Below, piece by piece: positions 1 to 10,258 of a stretch of 64,000 nt of DNA. The stretch's first letter is position 1. Every line of letters begins with the position of its first letter. The DNA comes from Jiella pacifica (GTDB lineage: Bacteria; Pseudomonadota; Alphaproteobacteria; Rhizobiales; Rhizobiaceae): contig NZ_JAAAMG010000014.1 in the NCBI RefSeq assembly GCF_010500815.1, positions 87,287-151,286 on the forward strand, in the 5' to 3' direction. A program made the translations under genes and the position numbers. A model generated the notes under the pieces. It was not told the origin of the DNA. It ran no database searches and worked only from the letters and a program-made list of their open reading frames with translations.

Positions 1-729
1 CTGGCCGCGCTGTCGCCCCGCCGCCCGCAGACGATCGCCGGAACGCCGGGAGGCACGCATGAGCAGGCGCAAAGCGACGACGACGGGCCGCAGGCGACGC
101 TCGCCGAGCTCGTCGCCGCCTATCCCGGGGGCAATTGCTTCGCCGCCTTGACGGAGGCCGGCAAGGCCGCCGGCGAGTTCCGCATCACCGCGCTCTCGGA
201 CGATCAGGGCCGGCTCGAGGACTTTGCCGACACCCTCATCGAGCAATCGCCGAAAGAGGCCTTCCGCCGCGTCTATATCGACGGCGGCGAAGTCGCCGAG
301 GCGCAATGCCGCGCCCTCGCCTCGCTGCCGGACATGCCGGGCTATCCAGCCTATGGCCTGACGCTGGAGCTCGACCAGCGCCGGATCGTCAGCGGCAGGA
401 CGCTCGCCGGCGGCATCGCCGGCGTGCCGGCGGGGGACACGCTCGACCTTCTCCTCGTCGACGACGAAGGCCTCGTGCAGTCGCTCTCGAGCTACCTCAC
501 CCGGAAGGGCGCCACGGCAAGGTTCGAAGTGCCCGTCACCGCCTCGGGTCCCGAGACCCGCACGGCGCAGATCCTGATCGCCCTGACCCTGCCCGAAGCG
601 CTGATCCATGCCGACGGCGCAGGCGGCGAGCCGGCCGGCCCGTTCTTCGAGGAGCTGGCCGAAACGCTGGCGGCAAAGGGCCTGAAGGGCGAGTTTGCCG
701 TCGACCACTTCCTCGTCAGGCCGAGATAG
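1..729 (+). CDS. C-terminal part of an unidentified protein (5' end outside window)
   Basis: The frame is open from the first base to the TAG at 727-729, so the gene begins to the left of the window. An internal ATG or TTG near 148 is possible but not needed. The visible 242 residues hold a GGNCF motif at about residue 45 and a QC pair about 60 residues later. This spacing resembles a C-terminal module I associate with some rhizobial serine/threonine kinase-like and TPR proteins, but I cannot confirm it. No catalytic motif, signal peptide or membrane segment is visible in this part. The function is unknown, and the missing N-terminus would decide it. Confidence 0.6.
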   Translation: MAALSPRRPQTIAGTPGGTHEQAQSDDDGPQATLAELVAAYPGGNCFAALTEAGKAAGEFRITALSDDQGRLEDFADTLIEQSPKEAFRRVYIDGGEVAEAQCRALASLPDMPGYPAYGLTLELDQRRIVSGRTLAGGIAGVPAGDTLDLLLVDDEGLVQSLSSYLTRKGATARFEVPVTASGPETRTAQILIALTLPEALIHADGAGGEPAGPFFEELAETLAAKGLKGEFAVDHFLVRPR

Positions 730-774
730 CGTCGACGGGCAACGACACCGGCACGCCCGTCACCGCCTCGCCGA

Positions 775-1788
775 TCAGTGGCGGGGCGCCCGCGGCTCGG
801 CGACCCGGTCCGGCCGGCCGAGAACGCCGCCGGCAGCGCCGACGGCCATGCCGAGCAGCATCGCCACGAAGGCGGCGAGCGAGGCCCGCGCCAGCGCACT
901 CGCGGCGGCGCGGCGCGCTGCTTCCATCTCCGTGCGGGCCTGGGCGAAACGCTCCGCGAAGCCGTCGAAGCGCCGCTCGGCTTCGGCCCTGGCGACGCCG
1001 GCCACTCCAGCGATGGCATCGACAGCGGCGCCGCGCGCCTGCTGGTCCCCGTCGGAGAGTGCCGCGACGACCTCGGCATAAACGACGTCGCGATCGGCTG
1101 GGGCGGCCGGTGCGGCAGATCCGGACGCCGGCGCACTTTGGTCGGGCGTCGCGGCCCCGGCCTCGGCCTCGGCCGCGCCGCCACTCGGTCGAGGAGCCGG
1201 CGCGAAGAGTTGTTCCGAGCTGCCCTTCAGGGAATCGGCGAGCGACGACGAGCCCGGGGCGAGCGCTTCGGCCGCCGTCGCCATCTCGCCGACCGACTGG
1301 CCGAGGACGCCGAAGGCGCCACCGACGAGGCTCGCCGCGCCGCTGCTGAGGAGATAGAGGGCGAGAAGGGCGGTGACCGCCCAGGTGACGACCCCGTGCA
1401 GCGCCCCGTCGATCCGCGACGGGACGCCGGCGAAGCGACCGGCCGCGAAGGCCCCGGCGAAGACGCCGACGAGCACCACGAAGACGGCCCAGAGGCCGCC
1501 AACCGAGACTATCCCGGAGGCCGTGCCGGTCGGCGACGAGAGGCCGACGCCGAGCCCGAAAAGGCCGAGCATGAACTGGATCATCAAGGCGAGGATCGCT
1601 CCGGCGAGAATGGCGCCCCAGGAGACGCGCCAGAGGTTTGCGGCCGGCGCACTCGCGCGCTCGCGCCCAAGATCGTTGATGCGTGTTTCCGCGTGGCGCG
1701 CCCGATCGCGCCCCGCACCCGACAAATCAGCGATTTCCGCCTCCCTACACTGGTTCGAGGGGGTCGAGCGCCCCGAGCGCCACCCCAT
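775..1788 (-). CDS. Multi-pass membrane protein, paralogue of the next gene
   Basis: The protein of about 337 residues has a conserved SWGAILAG segment leading into a first membrane helix, then two or three more hydrophobic helices. A low-complexity Ala/Pro-rich linker follows. A coiled, charged stretch (AEAERRFDGFAERFAQA) and one last helix ending GGVLGRPDR complete it. This matches a family of uncharacterised alphaproteobacterial envelope proteins. The start is uncertain. ATG 1788 is used because AGAAA lies just upstream, but an in-frame TTG closer to the conserved part is also possible, since the first 40 residues look poorly conserved. It is followed on the same strand by nothing coding before the partial gene at the window edge. 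Its role is unknown. Confidence 0.6.
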   Translation of the reverse strand: MGWRSGRSTPSNQCREAEIADLSGAGRDRARHAETRINDLGRERASAPAANLWRVSWGAILAGAILALMIQFMLGLFGLGVGLSSPTGTASGIVSVGGLWAVFVVLVGVFAGAFAAGRFAGVPSRIDGALHGVVTWAVTALLALYLLSSGAASLVGGAFGVLGQSVGEMATAAEALAPGSSSLADSLKGSSEQLFAPAPRPSGGAAEAEAGAATPDQSAPASGSAAPAAPADRDVVYAEVVAALSDGDQQARGAAVDAIAGVAGVARAEAERRFDGFAERFAQARTEMEAARRAAASALARASLAAFVAMLLGMAVGAAGGVLGRPDRVAEPRAPRH

Positions 1789-1881
1789 TTCTTTCGGCCC
1801 CTGCGGCCTCCGCGAATGGGAGGCAGCCGCAGGCCATGATCGCAGAACGAACGCGGTCCGCGCCACGGTCGCCCGCTCCGC

Positions 1882-2868
1882 TTAGTGCCATCGCGCGCCG
1901 AGCTCCACCACCCGGCTGCGGTGCCGACCCAGAACACCGCCGAACAGACAGGCGAGCAAGGCGGCCAAGAGCGCAACGAAAGCGGAGAAGCAGGCCGTGC
2001 TGACGGCGCCCGCCGCCGCGGCGGCGGAACGGCGCGCGCTTCGCAACGCCCGATCATGCGCCTGCTGCCAAGCGATCAGCCGTCGCTCGGCCACCGGCTT
2101 CGTCACGCCGGCCGCAGCCTCGATCGCATCGACGGCGGCTGCAACGGCCGCTTCGTCCGCCGTTTCGTCGATACCGGCGAAGACAGTCGTCAGCGCGGTC
2201 CCGGTGTCGCTCCGGCTCGTCCCCGCGCGATCGGGAACACGGTCCTCGGCGCTTGCGGGATCGAGAAACATCTGAACCTCGCCTCGCAGTGCCGAGAGCT
2301 CCACGGAGGCGTCCGGCGACGGCACACGGGTAGCCACCGCCATCGCCGCGACGGCATTACCGACCGGACCGAGACTGCGGTCGACGAGCGCAGGCGGCCG
2401 CAGGGTCAGGATGACCACCGCGGCGAGCAGCGCACTCGAAAAGGTCAGGAGGCCGCAGAACAGCGCGTCGCGGAACCGGTGGGCATCGGCGAGACGCGCG
2501 CTGGCAAAACCGCCGATCGCGAAGGCGAGCGCGCTCGCCGCGACCCAGAAGACCCCGGCGATCGAGACGAAGGGCGCTCCCCGTCCGGCCTGGTACAAGT
2601 CCTCGATCAAGCCGAAGCCGGCCAGCGCGGCGCTGAGTTGCACCATCGCGGCAACGAGAACACCGGCCGCGGCCGCCTGAAAGACGGCGTCGGTCGATGC
2701 AAATGTCGGCGCTTGCTTCTGACGCTGCAAACTTCGTCTTCGCCTCAACTGAAGGGTCGACCGGCGGCAGCCGGTCACTGCGTCGTTGCCTAGCCATTCA
2801 CTGCGGAAAACGCCAGCATCTCGTGCCTTGCCGGCTGATGGTTCGTCTTTCTGACGGTTTCTTTGCAT
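1882..2868 (-). CDS. Multi-pass membrane protein, paralogue of the preceding gene
   Basis: This protein has the same architecture as its neighbour. A first hydrophobic segment (GVLVAAMVQLSAALAGFG) is followed by a second and third helix and a soluble charged region (VAERRLIAWQQAHDRALRSA). A last helix ends in GGVLGRHRSR, matching GGVLGRPDR in the paralogue. The two genes are tandem on the minus strand, which points to a local duplication followed by strong divergence. The coding frame is secure downstream of about 2700. The N-terminal 50 residues from ATG 2868 look atypical, and a TTG start near 2730 is possible. No signal peptide or catalytic motif is visible, and the function is unknown. 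Confidence 0.55.
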   Translation of the reverse strand: MQRNRQKDEPSAGKARDAGVFRSEWLGNDAVTGCRRSTLQLRRRRSLQRQKQAPTFASTDAVFQAAAAGVLVAAMVQLSAALAGFGLIEDLYQAGRGAPFVSIAGVFWVAASALAFAIGGFASARLADAHRFRDALFCGLLTFSSALLAAVVILTLRPPALVDRSLGPVGNAVAAMAVATRVPSPDASVELSALRGEVQMFLDPASAEDRVPDRAGTSRSDTGTALTTVFAGIDETADEAAVAAAVDAIEAAAGVTKPVAERRLIAWQQAHDRALRSARRSAAAAAGAVSTACFSAFVALLAALLACLFGGVLGRHRSRVVELGARWH

Positions 2869-2981
2869 CTCGACAAGACCCGGACGATCTGATAACGGAG
2901 CGCATCTTGCGGTGCGCGGTGCCTCGCCAGAACAGACCGCATTCTGAACCCAATTATCTAGCGCTATAAACGGAACACTCG

Positions 2982-3209
2982 GTGCAGATACTCGTCCGCG
3001 ACAACAATGTGGATCAGGCGCTCCGCGCGCTGAAGAAGAAGATGCAACGCGAAGGCATCTTCCGCGAAATGAAAATGCGCAACTTCTACGAAAAGCCTTC
3101 GGAGAAGCGGGCGCGTGAAAAGGCCGAGGCCGTGCGTCGGGCTCGCAAACTCGCCCGCAAGCGCGCGCAGCGCGAAGGGGTTGCCGGCGGCGGTCGCGCC
3201 GCACCTTGA
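2982..3209 (+). CDS. rpsU: 30S ribosomal protein S21
   Basis: The 75-residue product begins [20 protein letters not shown] after a GTG start. It has the basic [20 protein letters not shown] segment typical of alphaproteobacterial S21. The protein binds 16S rRNA in the 30S subunit platform and takes part in initiation. The start is fixed by the conserved N-terminus, and the gene uses GTG rather than ATG. A short stem (GAGGC-TTGA-GCCTC, 3207-3220) overlaps the stop codon but has no T-tract, so it is a weak terminator candidate at best. The gene is divergent from the membrane-protein pair and stands alone. Confidence 0.95.
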   Translation: MQILVRDNNVDQALRALKKKMQREGIFREMKMRNFYEKPSEKRAREKAEAVRRARKLARKRAQREGVAGGGRAAP

Positions 3210-3405
3210 GGCTTGAGCCTCGCGGACAAATCGTCGCGCGGCCTGGCGGCGCGGCCATCCTTGCATGGGCCCGCCGAGACCTTTCTAAAGGTCGTTTTGC
3301 TGGCCGTTGACGGACCGGATACATCGCCGAGGGCAACACCCGCGGCGATTTTTCTGCGTTGGCAGCACGAACGATTTCAAAATACGGCCGCTTGTGCGAG
3401 ATAGT

Positions 3406-4335
3406 ATGAAAAGCTCACTCGAAACAGCTGGACGAACCACCATCGACATGCGGATCACCGATCGCCCATCGCCCGCCGCCTTTCGGCGAGGCTACGCCCC
3501 TCACGCCCTGGCGGATGGCCGCAAAGGCATGTTCGCCGCCCTCCTCTGCGGCATGACGGTGATCGCAGGTTGCCAGACCGGGGCGGACGTCGCCGCGATC
3601 CAGGCGATCTCCCTCGACAAGAACCAGGGCACCGAGCAGAACATCGGTTCCCTGACCGCGACGGTGAACGCCAACCCGTCGGATCCCGAAGGCTACAACG
3701 TTCGCGGCACGGCCTATGGCCGGGCCGGCGAGTACGAAAACGCCATTGCCGACTTCAACCGCGCCATCCAGCTTGATCCGAATTTCTACCAGGCCTATGC
3801 CAACCGGGCGCTGATCTATCGCCAGATCAACGATCCGGCCAAGGCCGCCGCCGACTACAACAAGGCGATCGCGATCAATCCGCGCTACGGCTCGGCCTAT
3901 ATCGGCCTCGGTAACGTCTACCGGGTGGCGGGGCGCAACCGCGAGGCGCTCGGCTATTTCCAGAAGGCGATCGACCTCGGCACTTCGGATCCGCGAGCCT
4001 ACCACAATCGCGGCCTGCTCTATCAGATCGACGGCCAGCACAAGCTGGCGATCGAGGACTTCTCCCGAGCGATCTCGCTGCAGCCGAGTGCCGCCGAGCC
4101 CTATTCGGCCAGAGGCGTCTCCTATCTGGCGACGGGCGACGACGACAACGCCTTCGAGGACTTCAACACCGCGCTGCGGCTCGACGACACCAAGGCGGAA
4201 TACTGGACCAACCAGGCCCTCGCCTACGAGCGCAAGGGCGACCGCAGCAAGGCGTTCCGCTCCTATGCCCGCGCCGCGCAGTTGAACCCGGACTACCGTC
4301 CGGCCAAGGACGGCATGTCGCGCACCAGGGTGTGA
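3406..4335 (+). CDS. TPR-repeat lipoprotein
   Basis: The product is about 309 residues. A hydrophobic segment ending in the lipobox IAGC predicts lipidation and export to the envelope. At least six tetratricopeptide units follow, recognisable by repeats such as YNVRGTAYGRAGEYENAIADF and AYANRALIYRQ with the usual A/G, Y and A spacing. TPR lipoproteins of this kind (NlpI-like) scaffold envelope complexes; that role is inferred from the fold. The start could be ATG 3406 or ATG 3448, and both keep the lipobox. The queG region begins about 100 bases downstream on the same strand. Confidence 0.8.
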   Translation: MKSSLETAGRTTIDMRITDRPSPAAFRRGYAPHALADGRKGMFAALLCGMTVIAGCQTGADVAAIQAISLDKNQGTEQNIGSLTATVNANPSDPEGYNVRGTAYGRAGEYENAIADFNRAIQLDPNFYQAYANRALIYRQINDPAKAAADYNKAIAINPRYGSAYIGLGNVYRVAGRNREALGYFQKAIDLGTSDPRAYHNRGLLYQIDGQHKLAIEDFSRAISLQPSAAEPYSARGVSYLATGDDDNAFEDFNTALRLDDTKAEYWTNQALAYERKGDRSKAFRSYARAAQLNPDYRPAKDGMSRTRV

Positions 4336-4439
4336 CGAGGAAAGCGCATCGCATCGGGAAGCCAGGCTCGCCCGTTTCCGAAGCCGACCTCTCATCCCAC
4401 GCCCTTGCGAGCCGGCGAACCGCCGGTCATATCCGCCCC

Positions 4440-5571
<1,132 letters not shown>

Positions 5572-5597
<26 letters not shown>

Positions 5598-5952
5598 GCC
5601 GCCCGTTCCGGCAGGCTCGATGAGCGCGCCGGGAAGCGCGCTGCCCGATCACGAGGCAGGGCCCGAGGCACGGGTGCGCCGGGCCCTCATGCAGTTGCGC
5701 GAAGGCGGCTTCCTGCCGCGCCCCGACGTCGCTGCGGGATCGGCGGCGCTCGGCGCAGGCGCGCTCGGCGCCGGAGCCGTCGGCGCCCTGGCCCTCGGTG
5801 CCTGCGCGCTTGGCGCCGTCGCCGTCGGGGCGTTCGCCATCGGGCGTCTGTCCGTCGGCCGGGCAAGGATCGAGGAGGCGGAGATCGGCCGCCTGAGGAT
5901 CGGCCGGCTCGAGGTGGAGAGTTTCGTTCCAACCAGCCGAAGGCTCGGATAG
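5572..5952 (+). CDS. Small pentapeptide-repeat protein overlapping queG
   Basis: ATG 5572 lies inside the 3' end of queG with GGAG eight bases upstream, giving a 126-residue protein. Residues 59-118 consist of twelve uninterrupted five-residue units of the form A-(L/V/I)-G-A/R-x: ALGAG twice, AVGAL, ALGAC, ALGAV, AVGAF, AIGRL, SVGRA, RIEEA, EIGRL, RIGRL and EVESF. This periodicity predicts a right-handed quadrilateral beta-helix. The first half of the repeat is very hydrophobic and Gly/Ala-rich, and the second half is charged. The N-terminal 58 residues are Pro-rich with a short amphipathic stretch. The function is unknown. Overlap with queG and a 5-base gap to the next gene imply one operon. 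Confidence 0.75.
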
Positions 5953-5957
5953 AGCCC

Positions 5958-6872
5958 ATGCATCTTTTCGTCTTCGGCTACGGCTACTCGGCCGCCCATT
6001 TCGTCGACAGCCTCGACAAGCAACGGGTGACGGTCGAGGCCGTCACGGTCCGCTCGCGCGACAAGGCTTCCTCCATCGCCGCCCATGGTCTGAAGCCGCT
6101 GGTCTTCAATGGCGAGCGGCCGGCCGACGGCGTTGCGGGGGCGCTCTTCCGCGCCACCCATCTCCTCGTCTCGGCCCCGCCGGGCCACAAGGCGCCGAAA
6201 GGCGCCAGCGTCGGAGGCGCCAATGCCCGCTCCGGCGACCCGGTGCTGCGCTGGTATTTCGACGAGATCGCCCATGGCAGCCGGAACCTGCAATGGATCG
6301 GCTATCTGTCGACCGTCGGGGTCTATGGCGATCACGAGGGCGAATGGGTCGACGAGGAGAGCGAGGTAAAGCCGCGCTCGGAGCGCTCGAAGGCGCGCGT
6401 CGAGGCGGAGAAGGCGTGGATGAAGCTCGGCGAGACACGCCGGATCCCCGTCGCGATCATCCGCCTGTCGGGGATCTACGGGCTAGGCCGCAACAGCTTC
6501 GTCAGCCTGAAGAACGGCACGGCCAAGCGCCTGGTCAAGCCGGGGCAGGTGTTCAACCGTATCCATGTCGAAGACATCGCCGGAGCGACGAAGCTCTTGG
6601 CCGAAAAGCGCCTCGGTGGGATCTTCAACGTCACCGACGACGAGCCCGCGCCGCCCCAGGACGTGGTGCTTCATGCCGCCGAGATGGTGGGCGCCGCGCC
6701 GCCGGATGAAAGCGACTTCGCCACCGCCGAACTCTCGCCCATGGCGCGCAGCTTCTACGGCGAGAACAAGCGTGTCTCGAACAAGAAGATCAGGCAGGCG
6801 GGATATGACTTTCGCTATCCGACCTATCGCGAGGGACTGGAGAGTGTGAAGGGCGATTACGAGGAAAAATGA
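5958..6872 (+). CDS. NAD(P)-dependent epimerase/dehydratase, YeeZ-like
   Basis: The 304-residue protein is an extended SDR fold. It has an N-terminal nucleotide-binding segment (FVFGYGYSAAHF, a variant of GxGxxG), a LSTVGVYGDHEG segment resembling the SDR catalytic Ser/Tyr region, and the IRLSGIYGLGRNS motif. The C-terminal substrate domain includes NVTDDEPAPPQDV. The family is often annotated as NAD-dependent epimerase or YeeZ-like. The usual YxxxK pair is not obvious, so the reaction cannot be named. The start is five bases after the pentapeptide gene's stop, so both are probably co-transcribed with queG. Confidence 0.8.
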   Translation: MHLFVFGYGYSAAHFVDSLDKQRVTVEAVTVRSRDKASSIAAHGLKPLVFNGERPADGVAGALFRATHLLVSAPPGHKAPKGASVGGANARSGDPVLRWYFDEIAHGSRNLQWIGYLSTVGVYGDHEGEWVDEESEVKPRSERSKARVEAEKAWMKLGETRRIPVAIIRLSGIYGLGRNSFVSLKNGTAKRLVKPGQVFNRIHVEDIAGATKLLAEKRLGGIFNVTDDEPAPPQDVVLHAAEMVGAAPPDESDFATAELSPMARSFYGENKRVSNKKIRQAGYDFRYPTYREGLESVKGDYEEK

Positions 6873-7015
6873 GGCGAACGGCCCGTCTCGCCGCGGCACC
6901 TTCGGCTCGTTGCCTCCCGGCCGACCTGCGGCCCGGCGGCAACAGTCGGCACCCGACATCCGGCGCGGCCCGAATGTGTCGATTTATTGCCCCAATCGGC
7001 AATCACGAGTTCGTC

Positions 7016-7948
7016 ATGAACTTGAAACACGCCGTTACCGCATTTCGCCGCACCGTTGCTGCCCTCCTCGTCCTGCCGCTCGCCGGCTGCATCGGGGCGC
7101 CAGGCGCCGACGAGGCCTTCGACGCCCTTGCCGCCAAGAAGGATTTCGGCCCAGCGCAGGAATGCCTGGCCCGAGCGATGTATTTCGAATCGAACCGGTC
7201 CAGCGAGGACGGTATGCTGGCCGTCGGCACCGTCGTGATGAACAGGGTAAGCTCCTCGGACTATCCCGACGACGTCTGCCAGGTCGTCGGCCAGCCGAAC
7301 CAGTTCGCCCCCGGCGTGATGACGCGCGAGATGCGGGCCGGCAAGGAGCTCGCCATGCAGGTCGCCTATCGCGTCCTCGACGGCGAGCGGCACAAGGGCG
7401 TCGACAAGGCGAAATTCTTCCACACTGCGGGAATGAACTTTCCCTATCGCAACATGAGCTATCGGCTGATCGCCGGCGGCAATGCCTTCTACGAAAAAGT
7501 CTCCCGTCGCCTCGATCCCGAAGCGCGGATCGTCAGCCAGGCGGAGGTTCGGCAGGCTCAGAATGCCGGCGGCGCCATCGATCTGATGCGCACCGCATCC
7601 ACTCGCCCGCAAACGTCCGTCGGTTCGTCGACGGCCATCGGCTATGCCGAGCCGCGACCGGCGAGCGGCGCGCCGGTTCCGCACGGGCGGCCGGCAGAAG
7701 CGGCCGCGACCGCAACGAAGAGCCCGTTCCTCGACATGTTCCGGGACCGCCAGAGGTCGCCGGCCAAGGGCGAGGAGCGCCAGGGCCGCGTGGTCGAGGC
7801 GGCAGCGGCCGAAGCGCCCGCTCGTGAGGGTTCAGCCTCCGAGGATCTGCCCGGCGTCGAAACCAAGCTCGGACTTGCCGACGATCATGGAGCGGAGGTG
7901 AGCGCCACCACCGCGAAGGAAACGGAAGCCTGGCTGCGGCGGTGGTGA
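7016..7948 (+). CDS. Cell-wall hydrolase, SleB family, putative lipoprotein
   Basis: The 310-residue protein starts with a basic n-region, a hydrophobic stretch and the lipobox LAGC, so it is probably lipidated and exported. Residues of about 55-160 form the SleB (Hydrolase_2) domain. Typical features are CLARAMYFESN with the catalytic Glu, AVGTVVMNRV, and CQVVGQPNQFAPG. The family cleaves peptidoglycan glycan strands in spores and in alphaproteobacterial cell-wall remodelling. The C-terminal 130 residues are low-complexity Ala/Arg-rich and probably disordered. ATG 7016 gives the only sensible signal peptide; upstream in-frame codons do not look coding. Confidence 0.85.
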   Translation: MNLKHAVTAFRRTVAALLVLPLAGCIGAPGADEAFDALAAKKDFGPAQECLARAMYFESNRSSEDGMLAVGTVVMNRVSSSDYPDDVCQVVGQPNQFAPGVMTREMRAGKELAMQVAYRVLDGERHKGVDKAKFFHTAGMNFPYRNMSYRLIAGGNAFYEKVSRRLDPEARIVSQAEVRQAQNAGGAIDLMRTASTRPQTSVGSSTAIGYAEPRPASGAPVPHGRPAEAAATATKSPFLDMFRDRQRSPAKGEERQGRVVEAAAAEAPAREGSASEDLPGVETKLGLADDHGAEVSATTAKETEAWLRRW

Positions 7949-8091
7949 GGCGCTGACGTCTCCCTTCGCGACGGATGATGCCTGCATCGCCCCGCCACCG
8001 CTGGCAACGCGCGCTCGCCCGCTATATCTGCGACGGAGCCGTGGACCGGTCGAGCAACCGGATGCGGGCTGGCGGGACGAAGAGTTGATCG

Positions 8092-9570
8092 ATGGCAGGC
8101 ATGAATGGCGAAGCGCCGCCGGCGCCGACCGGAAACCGCGCGGCCCCCGATCGGGTCGGCCCGGTCCTCTTTGCGCAAGGCGGCGACGCCGACCGGGACA
8201 GGCTGCGGGCGCTCCTCGTGCTCCCTGCCGGAGAGCGCCCTCCGAAGCTCGTCACAGACGAGGGGGAGATAGCGCCGGTGACGCTCGCCGAGGAATTCGG
8301 TCGCACCGTCCACGCCTATGATTTCTCCCTGCCGAGTGGGACTGGCGGCACTTACGAGATCGCTGACGCCGGCCATCCCGTCGTCTCGCCGGCGACGCCC
8401 GACATGCGCGTCGCCTATGTCTCCTGCAATGGCCAGGAGGAGGGCGATCTCGACCGTCCCATCGAGGAGCGGGACGCGGTGTGGCAACGGCTGGCCGACG
8501 AGAACCTGCAAAATCCCTTCGCCCTGCTCCTCCAGGGTGGCGATCAGCTCTATGCCGACGACGTCCTTCTCTGCCATCCGGAGGTCGAACGCTGGGCGAG
8601 CATGAAGAAAACCGAGCGCGGCGCCGTCCCGCTGACGCCCGAGATCACCGAAGCGTTGCGCCGCTTCTATTTCGAGCGGTACCTCATCACCTACGCGCGC
8701 CCGGCCTTCGCCAGCCTCGCCGCACGCGTCCCCTCGATCATGATGTGGGACGATCACGACATCATCGACGGCTGGGGAAGTCATCCCGCGGAAATGCTCG
8801 ACAGCCCTGTCGGGGCCGAGATCTTCGCCGCCGCGCGGGAGATGTTCCTGATCTTCCAGTTGGCGGTGCGGCCGGGCGAAACGCCGGCGACCGGCTTCGA
8901 CCCAACCGGGACCAGTCTCGGCACCGCGATCCGCTATCCCGGCCTTTCGATCATTTCGCCGGACCTGCGCAGCGAGCGCCGCCTCGAGCAGGTGATGGGG
9001 CCGGCCGGCTGGCGCATGTTGGAAACCGCCTTCGCGCAAACTCCGAAGGGCGACCGCATCCTTTTGATGTCGAGTGTGCCGGCGCTCGGACCACGACTGA
9101 GCTGGGTGGAATTCGCCGCCGACGTGATCCCCGGCAGCAACGAATACGAGGACGACCTGCGCGACCAGTGGCAAAGCCGCACCCACCGGACCGAGTGGAA
9201 GCGGCTCCTGTCGCTGTTGGCGAACTGGGGAGAGAGCGGGCGGGGCGAACTCACCGTCCTGTCCGGCGAGATTCACCTGGCCACCCGGGGCGAGATGCGG
9301 CTGAAGGGCGGCGGCGTCATGCACCAGCTCGTCGCCTCGGGCATTTCCCATCCGGCGCCCTCGCCCGGCTATCCGAGAATGCTCGGCCTCCTGGCCAAAT
9401 TCGGCGAGAGCCCGCTCAAGGGACGCAAGATCCGGATCCGCCCCCTGCCCGGCTACGCGACGACCTATGCCGGCGAGCGCAACTTCCTCGTCCTCCATCG
9501 TCACGGCATCGCCTGGAAGGCTGCCTGGGAACTGGAACACACCGGACGGACGGAGCCAGTCTCCATCTGA
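8092..9570 (+). CDS. PhoD-like metallophosphoesterase
   Basis: The 492-residue protein carries the metal-binding motifs of the PhoD/alkaline phosphatase D superfamily. These are LLQGGDQLYAD (residues 146-156), MMWDDHDIIDGWG (217-229) and LSGEIHLA (390-397). No signal peptide or Tat motif is visible, so this is probably a cytoplasmic phosphodiesterase or phosphatase, as in the branch of bacterial homologues annotated 'PhoD-like'. The substrate cannot be named. It is transcribed from its own upstream region of about 140 bases, which shows no strong promoter to my eye. Confidence 0.82.
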   Translation: MAGMNGEAPPAPTGNRAAPDRVGPVLFAQGGDADRDRLRALLVLPAGERPPKLVTDEGEIAPVTLAEEFGRTVHAYDFSLPSGTGGTYEIADAGHPVVSPATPDMRVAYVSCNGQEEGDLDRPIEERDAVWQRLADENLQNPFALLLQGGDQLYADDVLLCHPEVERWASMKKTERGAVPLTPEITEALRRFYFERYLITYARPAFASLAARVPSIMMWDDHDIIDGWGSHPAEMLDSPVGAEIFAAAREMFLIFQLAVRPGETPATGFDPTGTSLGTAIRYPGLSIISPDLRSERRLEQVMGPAGWRMLETAFAQTPKGDRILLMSSVPALGPRLSWVEFAADVIPGSNEYEDDLRDQWQSRTHRTEWKRLLSLLANWGESGRGELTVLSGEIHLATRGEMRLKGGGVMHQLVASGISHPAPSPGYPRMLGLLAKFGESPLKGRKIRIRPLPGYATTYAGERNFLVLHRHGIAWKAAWELEHTGRTEPVSI

Positions 9571-10166
9571 GGCCGAAAGACCAGGAAGCCGCCCCACTTG
9601 CCCCGCAAGAACGTCACGCGGCGATCCTTCGAGCCTGTCGCACGCGGCAGCCCCAAACGGTATGGCCGACGGAGCGAAACGGCGAGGCACCCATGAACTG
9701 GCCGGCGCGTCCTTCTCGACAACCTCTCTTTACCCAACGTCAGATAAATTGCTTTTAGAGCGATACCAGGAAAGCCGCGACTGGATTGTATTTTATGGTC
9801 TGCTCGCCGGAAAATTGTTTATCCCAGCATGAATGAGCGGCAATTTGATGAATATATGCGCAATTTAAACTGCAGAATCCACATTGACTCTCTTTTCGTC
9901 GAGCGTCAAATTGCCTGTGCTTGATACTGATTACCCGGCTGAAGAATGGCATCGCCATCGGGTCACGACTCCGCGGCATTAGGAGTCAGGGCTTAAATCG
10001 CACGGATCGACGAACGATACATACCACGACCCACGATCTCGACATTCTCCCGACGGAGGTTCCGAAACGGAATGTCGAAACTTCGCGCGTCCTGTGATCG
10101 CCGGGTTGAGACAAGGTCCACCCGTAAAGTGGAGGCATCACTCGCCCATCGATTCGGGGGAGGGAA
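9571..10166. other. Gene-poor gap with an AT-rich block
   Basis: No convincing gene is seen between the phosphatase and the kinase downstream. About 9730-9960 is markedly richer in A and T than the rest of the window. Frames across it on both strands lack recognisable domains and sensible ribosome sites. It could hold a promoter, a small RNA or a decayed gene, and nothing in the sequence decides between them. Confidence 0.5.
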
Positions 10167-10238
10167 ATGACCAGCCAGGCGGCGGCGCCTCGTACGGAGG
10201 CGCCGGTTCGGCATCAAGCGTTGGGGCATGGATCGTAG
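10167..10238 (+). CDS. Possible 23-residue peptide
   Basis: ATG 10167 is preceded almost immediately by a strong purine-rich ribosome site (GGGGGAGGGAA), and the frame closes with TAG at 10236. The product, rich in Ala, Arg and His, matches no family I know. A perfect 9-bp stem (10183-10191 with 10197-10205, 5-base loop) lies inside the frame. This could be a leader peptide with a regulatory hairpin for the small ORF that follows, or chance. Coding status rests only on the ribosome site. Confidence 0.25.
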   Translation: MTSQAAAPRTEAPVRHQALGHGS

Positions 10239-10258
10239 TATCGGAATCGAGGCGTCTC

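Noticed and set aside
492..1184. A long minus-strand frame overlapping the first two genes
   Set aside because: It is antisense to stronger coding frames and is Arg/Pro-rich, as expected of shadow frames.
1751..1770. GGTTCGAGGG as a tRNA T-arm
   Set aside because: No acceptor, D or anticodon arms can be folded around it.
9755..9979. A minus-strand open frame through the AT-rich block
   Set aside because: No family resemblance, no ribosome site and codon use unlike the neighbours.
9993..10229. A minus-strand open frame rich in Arg
   Set aside because: The composition is typical of chance frames in GC-rich DNA, and it lacks a plausible start.
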